64,000 nt of DNA from Actinocorallia populi (GCF_002995495.1 NZ_PVZV01000013.1:62001-126000), one strand, 5' to 3'. Positions 15,582 to 24,731 are shown, counted from the first letter of the stretch. The notes: generated from the letters alone by a model not told the origin. Program-made: numbers and translations.

Positions 15582-16748
15582 GTGACCATTCGTTTCAACC
15601 CGTCTCGCGGCGCGACCCTGGGCGTGGAGTGGGAACTCCAGCTCATCGACGAGGAGAGCGGGCTGCTCCGGCAGGACGCCGGGCGGGTGCTCGCGGACCT
15701 TCCCTCGCTCAGCGAGGGCGAGTTCACCAAGTTGCGGCACGAGCTGATGGAGTCGACCATCGAGGTGGTCACCGATCCTTGCTTCACCGTGTCGGAGATC
15801 GTCGCCGACCTGTCGGGTTCGGTCGCGCGGCTGCGCGAGGCGGCCGCGCTGCGCGGCATGCGGCTGGCCTGCACCGGCACCCACCCGATCAGCGACTGGC
15901 GGGACGCGGTGATGGCGCCGATCCAGCGGTACGCCGAGCTGATCGAGGAGATGCAGTGGCTGGCCCGCCGGATCCAGACCTACGGCGTGCACGTCCATGT
16001 GGGGATCACCCACCAGGACAAGGCGATCCCGATCATCAACGCGCTCTCGGCCTACCTGCCGCACTTCCTGGCGCTGACGGCCTCCAGCCCGTTCTGGAAG
16101 GGCCACGACACCGGGCTGGCGTCCAGCCGCTCGATCGTGTTCGGCTCGCTGCCCACCGCCGGGCCCCCGCACTCGCTGGAGGACTGGACCGAGTTCGAGG
16201 GCTACATGGACACCCTGCTGCGGGCCGGGACGATCCGCTCGATCAAGGAGGTCTGGTGGGACATCCGCCCCCACCCGGACTTCGGAACCGTCGAAGTGCG
16301 CATGTTCGACGGGATCCCGACAATGCGGGAGGTCGGGATGGTTACTGCGTTGTGTCAGTCCCTCGTCACGCTTTTCGAGCAGCAAATCGATCGCGGATAT
16401 GCGCTTCCGCGCCCGGCGACGTGGGTTGTCCGCGATAATAAATGGCGAGCGACCCGATACGGGCTCGACGCCATCATCATCACCGATGACTCCGGACGTA
16501 CCGCGCCGCTCCGTGACGAGCTGTACGAACTCGCCTCCGAGCTCGCACCCGTGGCCGACCGCCTGGGGTGTGCCGAAGAGCTGAAGGTGATCGGTGAGGT
16601 CCTGGAACACGGCGCCCCGTACGAGCGCCAGCGCGCGATCCGCGCCGAGGGCGGCAGCCTGGAGGACGTCGTCTCCGCGACGATCATGGAGTTCGCCGAG
16701 AACAGGTTCGTCGGCCCACGGGAGGTGGTCCATGCAGGGACGACCTGA
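15582..16748 (+). CDS. Glutamate-cysteine ligase family 2 (GCS2/YbdK-type) carboxylate-amine ligase
   Basis: A 388-residue member of the GCS2 ATP-dependent carboxylate-amine ligases, which can join glutamate and cysteine weakly; the physiological substrate in actinobacteria, which use mycothiol, is uncertain. Family landmarks are TLGVEWELQLID at the N-terminus (Glu residues for Mg-ATP), ELMESTIEVVTD, TYGVHVHVGI with paired histidines near 148-152, RSIVFGSLPTAGPP, and WWDIRPHPDFGTVEVRMFD. The start GTG 15582 is fixed by a perfect ACGGAGG five bases upstream; the frame is open upstream but has no such site. The M20 hydrolase gene follows directly and may be cotranscribed. Confidence 0.87.
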   Translation: MTIRFNPSRGATLGVEWELQLIDEESGLLRQDAGRVLADLPSLSEGEFTKLRHELMESTIEVVTDPCFTVSEIVADLSGSVARLREAAALRGMRLACTGTHPISDWRDAVMAPIQRYAELIEEMQWLARRIQTYGVHVHVGITHQDKAIPIINALSAYLPHFLALTASSPFWKGHDTGLASSRSIVFGSLPTAGPPHSLEDWTEFEGYMDTLLRAGTIRSIKEVWWDIRPHPDFGTVEVRMFDGIPTMREVGMVTALCQSLVTLFEQQIDRGYALPRPATWVVRDNKWRATRYGLDAIIITDDSGRTAPLRDELYELASELAPVADRLGCAEELKVIGEVLEHGAPYERQRAIRAEGGSLEDVVSATIMEFAENRFVGPREVVHAGTT

Positions 16749-16803
16749 GGAGCCCCCCGAACAGACCGATACGACGAGAAGTGGCACGCCTGAGGGGGCG
16801 CAC

Positions 16804-18084
16804 ATGACGCAGACACATCCAGGGGTGATGCCGTCCCTGGAGCCGGCCGCGGACGGGGACCCGGACCTGGGCACGCAGCTGGCGTCCTTCCTCGACCGGC
16901 ACAACGAGGAGCTGGTCGGGTTCCGCCGTGATCTGCACATGCACCCGGAGCTCGGCTTCACCGAGTTCCGCACCACCGCGCGGCTGGTGGAGCGGCTGAA
17001 GGAGGCCGGGCTGCAGCCGCGGGTGCTGCCCAAGGGGACCGGCGTCATCTGCGACATCGGGCCCGAGAACGGGCCGACGGTGGCGCTGCGCGCCGACATC
17101 GACGCGCTGCCCCTGCCGGACGAGAAGGACGTCCCGTACGCCTCGACCATCCCCGGCCTGAGCCACGCCTGCGGGCACGACGTGCACACCACGGTGGTGC
17201 TGGGCGCCGGCCTGTTCCTGGCCCGCCAGGCGGCCCTGGGCCTGCTGCCGGGCCGGGTGCGCCTGCTGTTCCAGCCCGCCGAGGAGAACCCCGGCGGGGC
17301 GCTGGACATCCTGGCCGCGGGCGGCCTGGTCGGGGTGAGCCGGATCTTCGGCCTGCACTGCGAGCCCAAGTTCGAGGTGGGCCAGCTCGGCGTGCGCACC
17401 GGCCCGATCACCGCCGCCTGCGACAAGGTCTACGTCAAGGTCAACGGGCCCGGCGGGCACACCGCCCGGCCGCACCTGACCGCCGACCTCGTCTACGCGC
17501 TGGCGAAGATCGTCACCGAGCTGCCCGCGGCGCTGTCCCGCCGGGTCGACCCCCGCTCCAGCCTCAGCCTGGTCTGGGGCCGGATGAACGCCGGCTCGGT
17601 CGCCAACGCCATCCCCGACCAGGGGCTGGCCGAGGGCACCGTGCGCTGCCTGGACGACGAGGCCTGGCACCGCGCCCCCGAGCTGATGCGCGCGCTGCTG
17701 CACTCCGTCGCGGGCGCCTACGACGTGGAGGCCTCCCTGGAGTACGTCCGGGGCGTGCCGCCGACCGTCAACGACCAGGTGAGCGTCCAGATGTTCCGGG
17801 ACGCCGGAGGCCTGGTGCTGGAGCCCGAGAAGGTGGTGACCGCGCCGCAGAGCCTGGGCGGCGACGACTTCGGCTACTACCTGGAGTCGATCCCCGGCGC
17901 CTACGGGCGGCTCGGCGTGCGCACGCCCGGCGGCCGCGAGTACGACCTGCACCGCGGAGACTTCGACGTGGACGAGTCCTGCATCCCGGTCGGCGTCAAG
18001 ATCCTCGCCGCGACCGTGCTGACCGCCCTGTGCGATCTGCCCGGGGCGCAGCTGCCCACCGACCTGGAGGGCTCCCGCGCCTGA
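16804..18084 (+). CDS. M20-family metallo-amidohydrolase
   Basis: A 426-residue dinuclear-zinc amidohydrolase of the M20D (hippurate hydrolase/aminoacylase) type, cytoplasmic. Metal-site motifs: HMHPELGFTEF near the N-terminus, ALRADIDALPLPDE, HACGHDVHTT (Cys and His ligands), AEENPGGA, GLHCEP, and the C-terminal SLGGDDFGYYLE. The dimerisation/lid domain spans about 210-320. Mycobacterial AmiA1/AmiB1 occupy a similar neighbourhood near lpdA, deoD and add, which supports a conserved housekeeping role, though its substrate is unknown. ATG 16804 has GAGGGGG upstream. An alternative ATG at 16732 (overlapping the previous stop, GGGAGG upstream) would add 24 residues. Confidence 0.86.
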   Translation: MTQTHPGVMPSLEPAADGDPDLGTQLASFLDRHNEELVGFRRDLHMHPELGFTEFRTTARLVERLKEAGLQPRVLPKGTGVICDIGPENGPTVALRADIDALPLPDEKDVPYASTIPGLSHACGHDVHTTVVLGAGLFLARQAALGLLPGRVRLLFQPAEENPGGALDILAAGGLVGVSRIFGLHCEPKFEVGQLGVRTGPITAACDKVYVKVNGPGGHTARPHLTADLVYALAKIVTELPAALSRRVDPRSSLSLVWGRMNAGSVANAIPDQGLAEGTVRCLDDEAWHRAPELMRALLHSVAGAYDVEASLEYVRGVPPTVNDQVSVQMFRDAGGLVLEPEKVVTAPQSLGGDDFGYYLESIPGAYGRLGVRTPGGREYDLHRGDFDVDESCIPVGVKILAATVLTALCDLPGAQLPTDLEGSRA

Positions 18085-18094
18085 CGCGGGAGAT

Positions 18095-18131
18095 GCCAGG
18101 GCCCCTCACCCCGCGGGTGAGGGGCCCTGGC
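18095..18131. terminator. Bidirectional terminator hairpin
   Basis: GCCAGGGCCCCTCACC (18095-18110) pairs perfectly with 18116-18131, a 16-bp stem with a 5-base loop. It lies between the convergent amidohydrolase (stop 18084) and pseudokinase (stop 18140) genes and can serve both. Confidence 0.75.
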
Positions 18132-18139
18132 GTTCCGTG

Positions 18140-20377
18140 TCAGCGGCGGTGCAGGGCCATGTCGTCGCAGCCGCCGGTGCCGGGCGCCTCCCGCCAGCAG
18201 TAGATCCGGGCGGTGGTGCCCTTGCCGGTCTTGAAGTTCACGGCCAGCCGTGTCCACTTCTTGGAGGTGGAGCTGACGTAGCTGGACGTCGGCCCGAAGT
18301 CCTTGGCGCCGATGAAGGTGGCGCCGGCGTTGGAGGTCACCCAGCCGACGACCTGGTAGGAGGTGTTCGGCTTGAGCCCGGTCACCACGTACTCGACCGC
18401 CGAGTCGTAGCCGTTACCGGCCGTCAGCAGCACGGCGCGCCCGCCCGAGTGGGCGGCCTTGGCCCCCAGGAAGGTCACCGAACGGGGCTGCCACTTGCCG
18501 AACCCGCCCTCGAATCCGCCGTTGGCCAGGAGGTTCCGCGGCGGCTTGCGCGGCTTCGCGGGCGTCTCGGGGGTCGGGTCGGCGGTCTTCGAGGGCTTCG
18601 GCGTGGGCGAACCCGCGTTCTTCTGCGACTTCACCGGAGCCGAGGGGGAGGCGGTGGGCTGCTCCGTCGGCGTTCCGGTGGGCTGGTCCGTGGACGGCAC
18701 CCCCGTCTTGGCGGCGACGGGCCGCGGGGGACCCTCCCCGCCGCCCCGGGTCATCGCGAAGACCCCGATCAGCAGCAGCGCCACGGTCACCGAGGCGGCG
18801 ACCACCAGCAGCGGGCGCTTGGCCCCGCGGCCGCCCGAACGTTCTCCCGCCCACGGCGGGGGAGCGTCGAACGCCGGAACGGGCGGCCCCGCGGGAACCG
18901 GCGGCGCCTGCCCGTTCACCGGCCCGGCCGGGACGCCGGGCATCGGCAGGGGCTCGACCCGTGTCTCCATGCCCCAGCCCGGCACCGGAGCACCCGAGGC
19001 GGAATCGATCATGGTCTGGTCGACCGCGGGGGAGGGCGCCGTGCCATTGCCCGTCGGAGCGCCCAGCGGAGCGTCGAAGGCGGTGGCCATCAGCTCGTTC
19101 TGAGGCGCGGGCGGCTGCCCCGGGACCCCCTCGCCCGAAGAGGCGTACGGCGGCGCCTGCAACTCGACGGGCGGCACCTCCCACCCGCCCCCCGACGCCG
19201 CGGGCTGCACATCCCAGGACGCGCTGGACGCCGCGGTCGGGACCGCCCCGGAGTCGTTCCCGGCGGCCGGGATCTCCCAGGACGCGCCGGGCGGGACCCC
19301 TTCGGAGCCGTTCGGGGAGAGCGGTACGTCCCAGGACGCGCTGGACGCGGTGGACGGGATCGCCCCGGAGCCGTTCGAGGTGAGCGGCACGTCCCAGGAT
19401 GCGCTGGACGCGGTGGGTGAGACCCCTTCGGGGTTGTTCCCGGCGGCCTGGATCTCCCAGGACGCGCTGGACGCCGTGGTCGGGATCTCTCCGGAGCCGT
19501 TCGGGGCGGGCGGTACCTGCCAGGAGGCGTCGGATGCGGGGGGTGTCTCCCCGGCCGGGCCGGAGAATGCGGCCGGGACCTCCCAGGAGGTGCCGGGTGC
19601 GGGCTGCGGGGGAGGGACCTCCCAGGAGCCCGTGGCGGCGCCGGGTGCGGGCTCCGCTGCCGGGGACTCGGGCTCGGTGGCCGGACGGCCGAAGGCGGCG
19701 GGCGGCGCGGCGAGTTCGGCGACGGTCACGCCGGGGTCGGAGGTGGGGGCGGTGAGCTGGCGCAGCAGCTCGGCGGCGGACGGCGGCACCGCCGACAGGC
19801 ACGCCTCGGTGAGGGTGCGCAGGCGGGGCGGCAGTTCCTGGTCGCCCGCGGCGGCCTGGACGAGCCGCGCCCAGTCCGCCGGGTCGGCGGCGAGCGCCGC
19901 CTCCCGGTCGGGGGTGAGCCCGAAGTCGGTGAGGACGGCGCCCTGCGCGCTCATGATGACGTTGGACGGGCGCAGCGCCCCGTGCGGGACCCCGGCGGCG
20001 TGCAGCCCGGCCAGCGCGGTGGCCGTGCGCACCGCGAGCCGCTCCAGCTCGGCGGCGGAGAAGGGCTCGGGGATGTCGGGCAGGGGGATGCCCTCGACGT
20101 ACTCCGACATCAGGAAGGGCCGCGCGCCGACCAGCCCGGTGGACATGGCGCGGGCGGTGTGCGGGACCGAGAGCCCGGTCAGCTCCTCCATCGCCCGCTG
20201 GTAGGCCTCCCAGACCGCGGGATCCTCCGTCAGGTGGGCGTGCAGCAGCTTGACCGCGACCCTGGTCCCGTCGGCCTGCTGCCCGAGGAAGACCACGCCG
20301 AGCGGACCCTCTCCGAGCCGTCCGCTGAGCCAGAGCCCGCCGACGAGTCCGGGATCGCCGGGTTCGAAGGGTCGCAT
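18140..20377 (-). CDS. Membrane pseudokinase with repeat linker and external carbohydrate-binding-like domain
   Basis: A 745-residue Ser/Thr-kinase-like receptor. The kinase fold spans about 12-210: glycine loop GEGPLGVVFLG (22-32), Lys43 in VAVKLL, and D151-F-G153. The catalytic loop, however, reads H132-G-A-L-R-P-S-N139 instead of HRDLKPSN, so the catalytic Asp is Ala134 and phosphotransfer is unlikely. A Pro/Ser-rich linker (about 245-400) contains nine SW(E/D/Q)(V/I) units, mostly 21 residues apart. One transmembrane helix lies at about 521-542. The external C-terminus (about 615-745) resembles a family 4/9 carbohydrate-binding or galactose-binding-like domain (NLLANGGFEGGFGKW ... ARIYCWREA), with two Cys near the end. 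ATG 20377 has GAGGTGA upstream. Probably an envelope-sensing scaffold; the ligand is unknown. Confidence 0.85.
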   Translation of the reverse strand: MRPFEPGDPGLVGGLWLSGRLGEGPLGVVFLGQQADGTRVAVKLLHAHLTEDPAVWEAYQRAMEELTGLSVPHTARAMSTGLVGARPFLMSEYVEGIPLPDIPEPFSAAELERLAVRTATALAGLHAAGVPHGALRPSNVIMSAQGAVLTDFGLTPDREAALAADPADWARLVQAAAGDQELPPRLRTLTEACLSAVPPSAAELLRQLTAPTSDPGVTVAELAAPPAAFGRPATEPESPAAEPAPGAATGSWEVPPPQPAPGTSWEVPAAFSGPAGETPPASDASWQVPPAPNGSGEIPTTASSASWEIQAAGNNPEGVSPTASSASWDVPLTSNGSGAIPSTASSASWDVPLSPNGSEGVPPGASWEIPAAGNDSGAVPTAASSASWDVQPAASGGGWEVPPVELQAPPYASSGEGVPGQPPAPQNELMATAFDAPLGAPTGNGTAPSPAVDQTMIDSASGAPVPGWGMETRVEPLPMPGVPAGPVNGQAPPVPAGPPVPAFDAPPPWAGERSGGRGAKRPLLVVAASVTVALLLIGVFAMTRGGGEGPPRPVAAKTGVPSTDQPTGTPTEQPTASPSAPVKSQKNAGSPTPKPSKTADPTPETPAKPRKPPRNLLANGGFEGGFGKWQPRSVTFLGAKAAHSGGRAVLLTAGNGYDSAVEYVVTGLKPNTSYQVVGWVTSNAGATFIGAKDFGPTSSYVSSTSKKWTRLAVNFKTGKGTTARIYCWREAPGTGGCDDMALHRR
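19170..19630 (-). repeat. 63-nt (21-residue) imperfect tandem repeats inside the pseudokinase gene
   Basis: Nine units centred on Trp residues 252, 265, 286, 307, 328, 349, 367, 388 and 399 of the encoded protein; most spacings are exactly 21 residues. Each unit has the core A-S-W-(D/E/Q)-(V/I)-P followed by an Asn-Gly/Asn-rich turn. The DNA repeats are about 63 bases long and cover the linker between kinase fold and membrane helix. Unit number is likely to vary between strains. Confidence 0.8.
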
Positions 20378-20634
20378 AGGGAGTCACCTCGGGGGGATGC
20401 GGGAACACGATGCGCGTAACCTGCTGCGGCGTAATGCTAGCGATCCCCGCAAGTATGGGAGGACAGAACCGGACGTTATGGAATTGCAGCCTCTTCCTTC
20501 TGCATATGCACCCGGACCCCGTCCACCGATCCGGGCGGCGGCGGGTTGACCGGACATGGCCACGGGGCGGGCGCGGGAGGCGGTTCCCGCGGTCCGGCGT
20601 GCCGGTGGTGTCCTCGCCCGCGCCCCACCCGGGC
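20378..20634. other. Intergenic region between add and the pseudokinase gene; no gene seen
   Basis: About 257 bases, both flanking genes on the minus strand. The half next to the pseudokinase (20440-20510) is AT-richer and probably carries its promoter. The half next to add contains GC-rich complementary segments (GGGCGCGGG and CCCGCGCCC, about 40 bases apart) that could form a weak terminator. Confidence 0.3.
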
Positions 20635-21714
20635 TCACACCGTGCTCTGCCGGTCCTCCAGGGCGGCGAATCCGGGCTTGAGCACGTCGTCGATGAGCGC
20701 CAACCGCTCGTCGAAGTGCAGGAACGACGACTTCATGGCGTTGATGGTGAACCAGCGCAGGTCGGCCCAGCCGTAGCCGAAGGCCTCGACGAGCCGGGTG
20801 AACTCCTCCGACAGGGTGGTGCCGCTCATCAGCCGGTTGTCGGTGTTGACCGTCACCCGGAACCGCAGCCGGGTGAGCAGCCCGATCGGGTGCGCCGCGA
20901 TGGAGCGTGCCGCGCCCGTCTGCACGTTGGACGTCGGGCACATCTCCAGCGGGATGCGCTTGTCCCTGACGTACTCGGCGAGCCGGCCGAGCTTCGCGCC
21001 GTCCTCGCTGATGTCGTCGATGATGCGGACGCCGTGGCCGAGCCGGTCGGCCCCGCACCACTGGATGGCCTGCCAGATGGACGGCAGCCCGAACGCCTCG
21101 CCCGCGTGGATGGTGAAGTGCGCGTTCTCCCGCTGGAGGTACTCGAAGGCGTCCAGGTGGCGGGTGGGCGGGTTGCCCGCCTCGGCTCCGGCGATGTCGA
21201 AACCGGCCACGCCGTGGTCGCGGTAGCGCACGGCCAGCTCGGCGATCTCGCGGCTGCGCGCCTGGTGGCGCATGGCCGTCAGCAGGGAGCGGACCTGGAC
21301 GCCGTGCTCGCGCCCGCCGTCGAGGAAGCCGGCGTTGACGGCCTCGACGACGGCCTCCAGGGACAGGCCCTCGACCAGGTGCTGCTCGGGCGCGTAGCGG
21401 ACCTCGGCGTAGACGATCCCGTCGGCGGCGAGGTCCTCGGCGCACTCGCGGGCCACGCGGTAGAGCGCGTCGGCGGTCTGCATGACGGCCACCGTGTGGG
21501 TGAACGTCTCCAGGTAGCGCTCCAGCGAGCCGCTGTCGGAGGCGTCGCGGAACCAGCGGCCCAGCGCCTCGGGCTCGTTCTCGGGCAGTGCGGTGTAACC
21601 GTGCGCGTCGGCGAGTTCGGCGACCGTGGCGGGCCGCAGGCCGCCGTCCAGGTGGTCGTGGAGCAGGACCTTGGGCGCGCGCCGGATCTCTTCTCTCGTG
21701 GGCTTGCGGCTCAT
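20635..21714 (-). CDS. add: Adenosine deaminase
   Basis: Zinc enzyme of 359 residues that deaminates adenosine or deoxyadenosine to (deoxy)inosine in purine salvage. Motifs: HDHLDGG near residue 19 with the first two His ligands, TIHAGEAFG with the third His and catalytic Glu, RLGHGVRI with the catalytic His, and [13 protein letters not shown] with the Asp ligand. Length and order are typical. The ATG at 21714 overlaps the deoA stop (ATGA), so it is translationally coupled as the last gene of the cdd-deoA-add operon. The same three genes are neighbours in mycobacteria. The BMP-type nucleoside transporter is divergent from this operon. Confidence 0.95.
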   Translation of the reverse strand: MSRKPTREEIRRAPKVLLHDHLDGGLRPATVAELADAHGYTALPENEPEALGRWFRDASDSGSLERYLETFTHTVAVMQTADALYRVARECAEDLAADGIVYAEVRYAPEQHLVEGLSLEAVVEAVNAGFLDGGREHGVQVRSLLTAMRHQARSREIAELAVRYRDHGVAGFDIAGAEAGNPPTRHLDAFEYLQRENAHFTIHAGEAFGLPSIWQAIQWCGADRLGHGVRIIDDISEDGAKLGRLAEYVRDKRIPLEMCPTSNVQTGAARSIAAHPIGLLTRLRFRVTVNTDNRLMSGTTLSEEFTRLVEAFGYGWADLRWFTINAMKSSFLHFDERLALIDDVLKPGFAALEDRQSTV

Positions 21715-22991
21715 CACGCGTCGATCCTCTCGATGATGAGGGGCAGCAGGTCGGGTGTGCCGTGCTCCACCAGGTCGAAGGAGCCGTCCAGGGCGGCCAG
21801 AGCGCGCTCGAACCGCTCGGGCTCGTCGGCGTGCAGCGTGAACAGCGGCTGGCCGAAGGCGACGTGCTCGCCGGGCCTGGCGTGCCAGACGACGCCCGCG
21901 CCGGCGCTCACCGGGTCCTCCTTGCGGGCGCGTCCGGCGCCCAGCCGCCAGGCGGCGAGGCCGACGGCGTAGGCGTCGAGCCGGGTGAGCACCCCGGAGG
22001 CCGAGGCGGTGATGGTGTGGGTCTCGCGGGCCGTCGGCAGGGGGGCGTCGGGGTCGCCGCCCTGGGCGCGGATCATCCGGCGCCAGACGTCCATCGCCGA
22101 GCCGTCCCGCAGCGCGTCGGCCGGGTCCTTGCCGCTCAGGCCCGCGGCGTCGAGCATCTCCCTGGCGAGCTCCACGGTCAGCTCCACCACGTCGGCGGGC
22201 CCGCCGCCGGCCAGCACCTCCACCGACTCGGCGACCTCCAGCGCGTTGCCCGCGGTGTTGCCGAGCGGGCGGTCCATCGCGGTGAGCAGCGCCACGGTCC
22301 TCACCCCGGCGTCCAGGCCGAGCTCGACCATGGTGCGGGCCAGCTCGTGGGCGTGCTCGACGGTCTTCATGAACGCGCCGGGGCCGACCTTGACGTCCAG
22401 GACCAGCGCGGACGTCCCCTCGGCGATCTTCTTCGACATGATCGACGAGGCGATGAGCGGGATGGCCTCCACGGTCCCGGTGACGTCGCGCAGCGCGTAC
22501 AGCTTGCGGTCGGCCGGGGCGAGCCCGTCGCCGGCGGCGCAGATCACCGCACCGGTCTCGCGCAGCACCCCCAGCATCTCCTCGTTGGTGAGGCGGGCCC
22601 GCCATCCGGGGATCGACTCCAGCTTGTCGAGGGTGCCCCCGGTGTGGCCCAGCCCCCGCCCGGACAGCTGGGGCACCGCGCCGCCGCAGGCGGCGACGAG
22701 GGGTGCCAGCGGAAGAGTGATCTTGTCGCCGACGCCGCCGGTGGAGTGCTTGTCGGTGGTCGGCCGGTCCAGCGCCGACCAGTCCATGCGCTCGCCGCTG
22801 CGGATCATCGCCCGCGTCCAGTCGGCGATCTCGCGCCGGGACATGCCGTTGAGCAGGATGGCCATGTTCAGTGCGGCCATCTGCTCGTGAGCCACCACAC
22901 CGGAGGTGTAGTGCTCGATCACCCAGTCGATCTGGGGAGTGCTCAGCTCGGCGCCGTCGCGCTTGGCGACGATCACCTCGATGGCGTCCAT
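21714..22991 (-). CDS. deoA: Thymidine phosphorylase
   Basis: A 425-residue pyrimidine-nucleoside phosphorylase that splits thymidine (and deoxyuridine) with phosphate to the base and 2-deoxyribose-1-phosphate. The phosphate-binding signature [10 protein letters not shown] is at residues 81-90, followed by the glycine-rich [16 protein letters not shown] segment; [12 protein letters not shown] and [10 protein letters not shown] form the pyrimidine site. The alpha/beta and C-terminal domains are complete. The gene sits between cdd (10-base gap) and add (ATGA overlap), a standard pyrimidine/purine deoxynucleoside salvage operon. Its ATG at 22991 has AGGAAGG a few bases upstream on the coding strand. 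Confidence 0.95.
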   Translation of the reverse strand: MDAIEVIVAKRDGAELSTPQIDWVIEHYTSGVVAHEQMAALNMAILLNGMSRREIADWTRAMIRSGERMDWSALDRPTTDKHSTGGVGDKITLPLAPLVAACGGAVPQLSGRGLGHTGGTLDKLESIPGWRARLTNEEMLGVLRETGAVICAAGDGLAPADRKLYALRDVTGTVEAIPLIASSIMSKKIAEGTSALVLDVKVGPGAFMKTVEHAHELARTMVELGLDAGVRTVALLTAMDRPLGNTAGNALEVAESVEVLAGGGPADVVELTVELAREMLDAAGLSGKDPADALRDGSAMDVWRRMIRAQGGDPDAPLPTARETHTITASASGVLTRLDAYAVGLAAWRLGAGRARKEDPVSAGAGVVWHARPGEHVAFGQPLFTLHADEPERFERALAALDGSFDLVEHGTPDLLPLIIERIDA

Positions 22992-23001
22992 GGAAACCTT
23001 C

Positions 23002-23418
23002 CTAGAGGTACTCGGGCCCGAACGCGTCGGGCAGGTAGTCGCGGAGCCGCTTCACTCCGCCGGACGTCTCGAGGAGCAGCTCGGGCCCGCCGTGCTCGTG
23101 GAGCAGCTGGCGGCACCGGCCACAGGGGGTGAGGGGGGAGCCGTGGCGGTCGACCACCGCGACGGCCACCAGGCGCGGCGGAGTCTCACCGACGGTGAGC
23201 TCTCCGGGCGTTCCGGCGCCGTGAAGCGCGCTGACGAGGCTGCATTCGGCACACAGGGTGAGGCCGAAGGAGGCGTTCTCGACGTTACAGCCGGTGATGA
23301 TCCTGCCGTCGGAGGCCAGGGCCGCGGCGCCCACCGGGAAGTGGGAGTAGGGCACGTAGGCGCGCTCCATGGCGGCCTGGGCGGCGGCGCGGAGGGAAAC
23401 CCAGTCGATCTCTTCCAT
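23002..23418 (-). CDS. cdd: Cytidine deaminase
   Basis: A 138-residue homotetrameric-type cytidine deaminase converting (deoxy)cytidine to (deoxy)uridine. The zinc site is complete: CNVENASFG near residues 44-52, CAEC near 56-59 with the catalytic Glu, and PCGRCRQ near 97-103. The substrate-binding YVPYSHFPVGAA segment is at the N-terminus. First gene of the cdd-deoA-add operon. Its ATG at 23418 faces the regulatory region shared with the divergent transporter operon, which contains an 8+8 palindrome. Confidence 0.95.
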   Translation of the reverse strand: MEEIDWVSLRAAAQAAMERAYVPYSHFPVGAAALASDGRIITGCNVENASFGLTLCAECSLVSALHGAGTPGELTVGETPPRLVAVAVVDRHGSPLTPCGRCRQLLHEHGGPELLLETSGGVKRLRDYLPDAFGPEYL

Positions 23419-23455
23419 GTGGTGAGCGTAATACGGTCTCCCAGGTCAGAGGGGC

Positions 23456-23471
23456 TCGCCAATCCTGGCGA
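23456..23471. promoter_or_regulatory. Inverted repeat near the cdd promoter
   Basis: TCGCCA-ATCC-TGGCGA, perfect 6-base arms with a 4-base spacer, 38 bases upstream of the cdd ATG. It could be an operator or part of the cdd promoter. Arms this short can occur by chance. Confidence 0.35.
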
Positions 23472-23485
23472 ACAGGGCGTAAAGT

Positions 23486-23507
23486 TACCGTCACGCGTAT
23501 GACGGTA
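23486..23507. promoter_or_regulatory. Candidate nucleoside-regulator operator between cdd and the transporter operon
   Basis: TACCGTCA-N6-TGACGGTA: perfect 8-base arms over 22 bp. A partial copy, CCGTAACGGTA, lies about 25 bases to the right. The site sits in the 231-bp region between the divergent salvage and uptake operons, where one regulator could control both. No regulator gene lies next to it. Confidence 0.55.
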
Positions 23508-23649
23508 TCGTCCGCCCGGACACAGCTATTCCGTAACGGTATGCCCACAACTTGATGGGACATATCGACGACTGCGGCCACGGACGGTGAACCTGAATAC
23601 CGCACTGGCTGGGCAAGGGTTGCCGTAGCTCGTCACACATGGAGGCAAA

Positions 23650-24720
23650 GTGTCCAAGGGGATCCGGCTCGCTGCCGGTATGGCCGGCCTGGCGTTGCTG
23701 GTCGCCGCGTGCGGGGAGAAGCCGAAGGAGGAGACCAGCGGCACCACCGCGAACTCCGACTACAAGGCGTGCATGGTCACCGACACCGGCGGCATCGACG
23801 ACCGTTCCTTCAACGCGGCCTCCTGGGCGGGCATCCAGGCGGGCATCAAGCAGGTCGGCGGCGAGGAGAAGTTCATCGCCTCCAGCAGCGAGAACGACTA
23901 CGTGCCCAACATCACCGGGCTGGTCAAGGAGAACTGCACGCTCGTCGTCACGGTCGGCGGCCTGATGGGCGAGGCCACCACCGAGGCGGCCGGGCAGAAC
24001 CCGAACCAGCAGTTCGCGATCGTCGACTCCCCCACGGTCGAGGGCCAGAAGATCTACGGCATGCAGTTCAACACCGCCGAGAGCTCCTTCCTCGCCGGCT
24101 ACCTCGCCGCGGGCATGAGCAAGACCGGCAAGGTGGCGACCTTCGGCGGCATGGCGATCCCGCCGGTCACCATCTTCATGGACGGCTTCTGGGAGGGCGT
24201 CCAGCACTACAACAAGACCAAGGGCAAGGACGTCCAGGTCCTCGGCTGGGACGAGACCAAGCCCAAGAGCGGTTCGATGGCCGACCACTTCAACAACCAG
24301 GCCAAGGGCAAGAGCATCACCCAGAACTTCATCCAGCAGGGCGCCGACATCATCTTCCCGGTCGCGGGCGGCACCGGCCTGGGCGCCGCGGCCGCGGCCA
24401 AGGAGACGAACGGCAAGGCCAGCGTGATCTGGGTCGACACCGACGGCTGTGAGTTCGCCTCGCAGTACTGCGACGTCTTCCTCACCTCGGTGCTCAAGGA
24501 CGTGAAGGGCGCGGTCGAGAACGCCGTCGTCAACGGCTCCAAGGGCGAGCTGACCGGCGGCTACCTGGGCGACCTGGAGAACGACGGCACCGGCCTGGCC
24601 CCGTTCCACCAGTTCGACAGCAAGGTGCCGGCCGAGCTGAAGACCGAGCTGGAGAAGATCAAGACCGACATCGTCGACGGCAAGATCGAGATCACCTCGC
24701 CCTCGCAGCCCAAGGGCTGA
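23650..24720 (+). CDS. BMP-family nucleoside-binding lipoprotein of an ABC transporter
   Basis: A 356-residue periplasmic-binding-protein-like lipoprotein (Bmp/PnrA type, basic membrane protein family), which captures purine or other nucleosides outside the membrane. Signal peptide with lipobox VAAC; the lipidated Cys is near residue 20. Family landmarks: MVTDTGGIDDRSFNAASWAGI, ENDYVPNITGLV, AIVDSP, GMQFNTAESSFLAGYLAAGMSKTGKVATFGG, and FPVAGGTGLGAAAAA. The GTG has GGAGG upstream. Genes for the ATPase and two permeases follow, after an 18-bp hairpin that probably lets the binding protein be made in excess. The divergent cdd-deoA-add operon supports nucleosides as substrate. Confidence 0.92.
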   Translation: MSKGIRLAAGMAGLALLVAACGEKPKEETSGTTANSDYKACMVTDTGGIDDRSFNAASWAGIQAGIKQVGGEEKFIASSSENDYVPNITGLVKENCTLVVTVGGLMGEATTEAAGQNPNQQFAIVDSPTVEGQKIYGMQFNTAESSFLAGYLAAGMSKTGKVATFGGMAIPPVTIFMDGFWEGVQHYNKTKGKDVQVLGWDETKPKSGSMADHFNNQAKGKSITQNFIQQGADIIFPVAGGTGLGAAAAAKETNGKASVIWVDTDGCEFASQYCDVFLTSVLKDVKGAVENAVVNGSKGELTGGYLGDLENDGTGLAPFHQFDSKVPAELKTELEKIKTDIVDGKIEITSPSQPKG

Positions 24721-24731
24721 GAGGCGGGGTG

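Noticed and set aside
21715-22605. N-terminal extension that would fuse adenosine deaminase to about 300 upstream residues
   Set aside because: The extension is an out-of-frame reading of deoA; the ATG at 21714 with ATGA overlap gives a standard-length deaminase.
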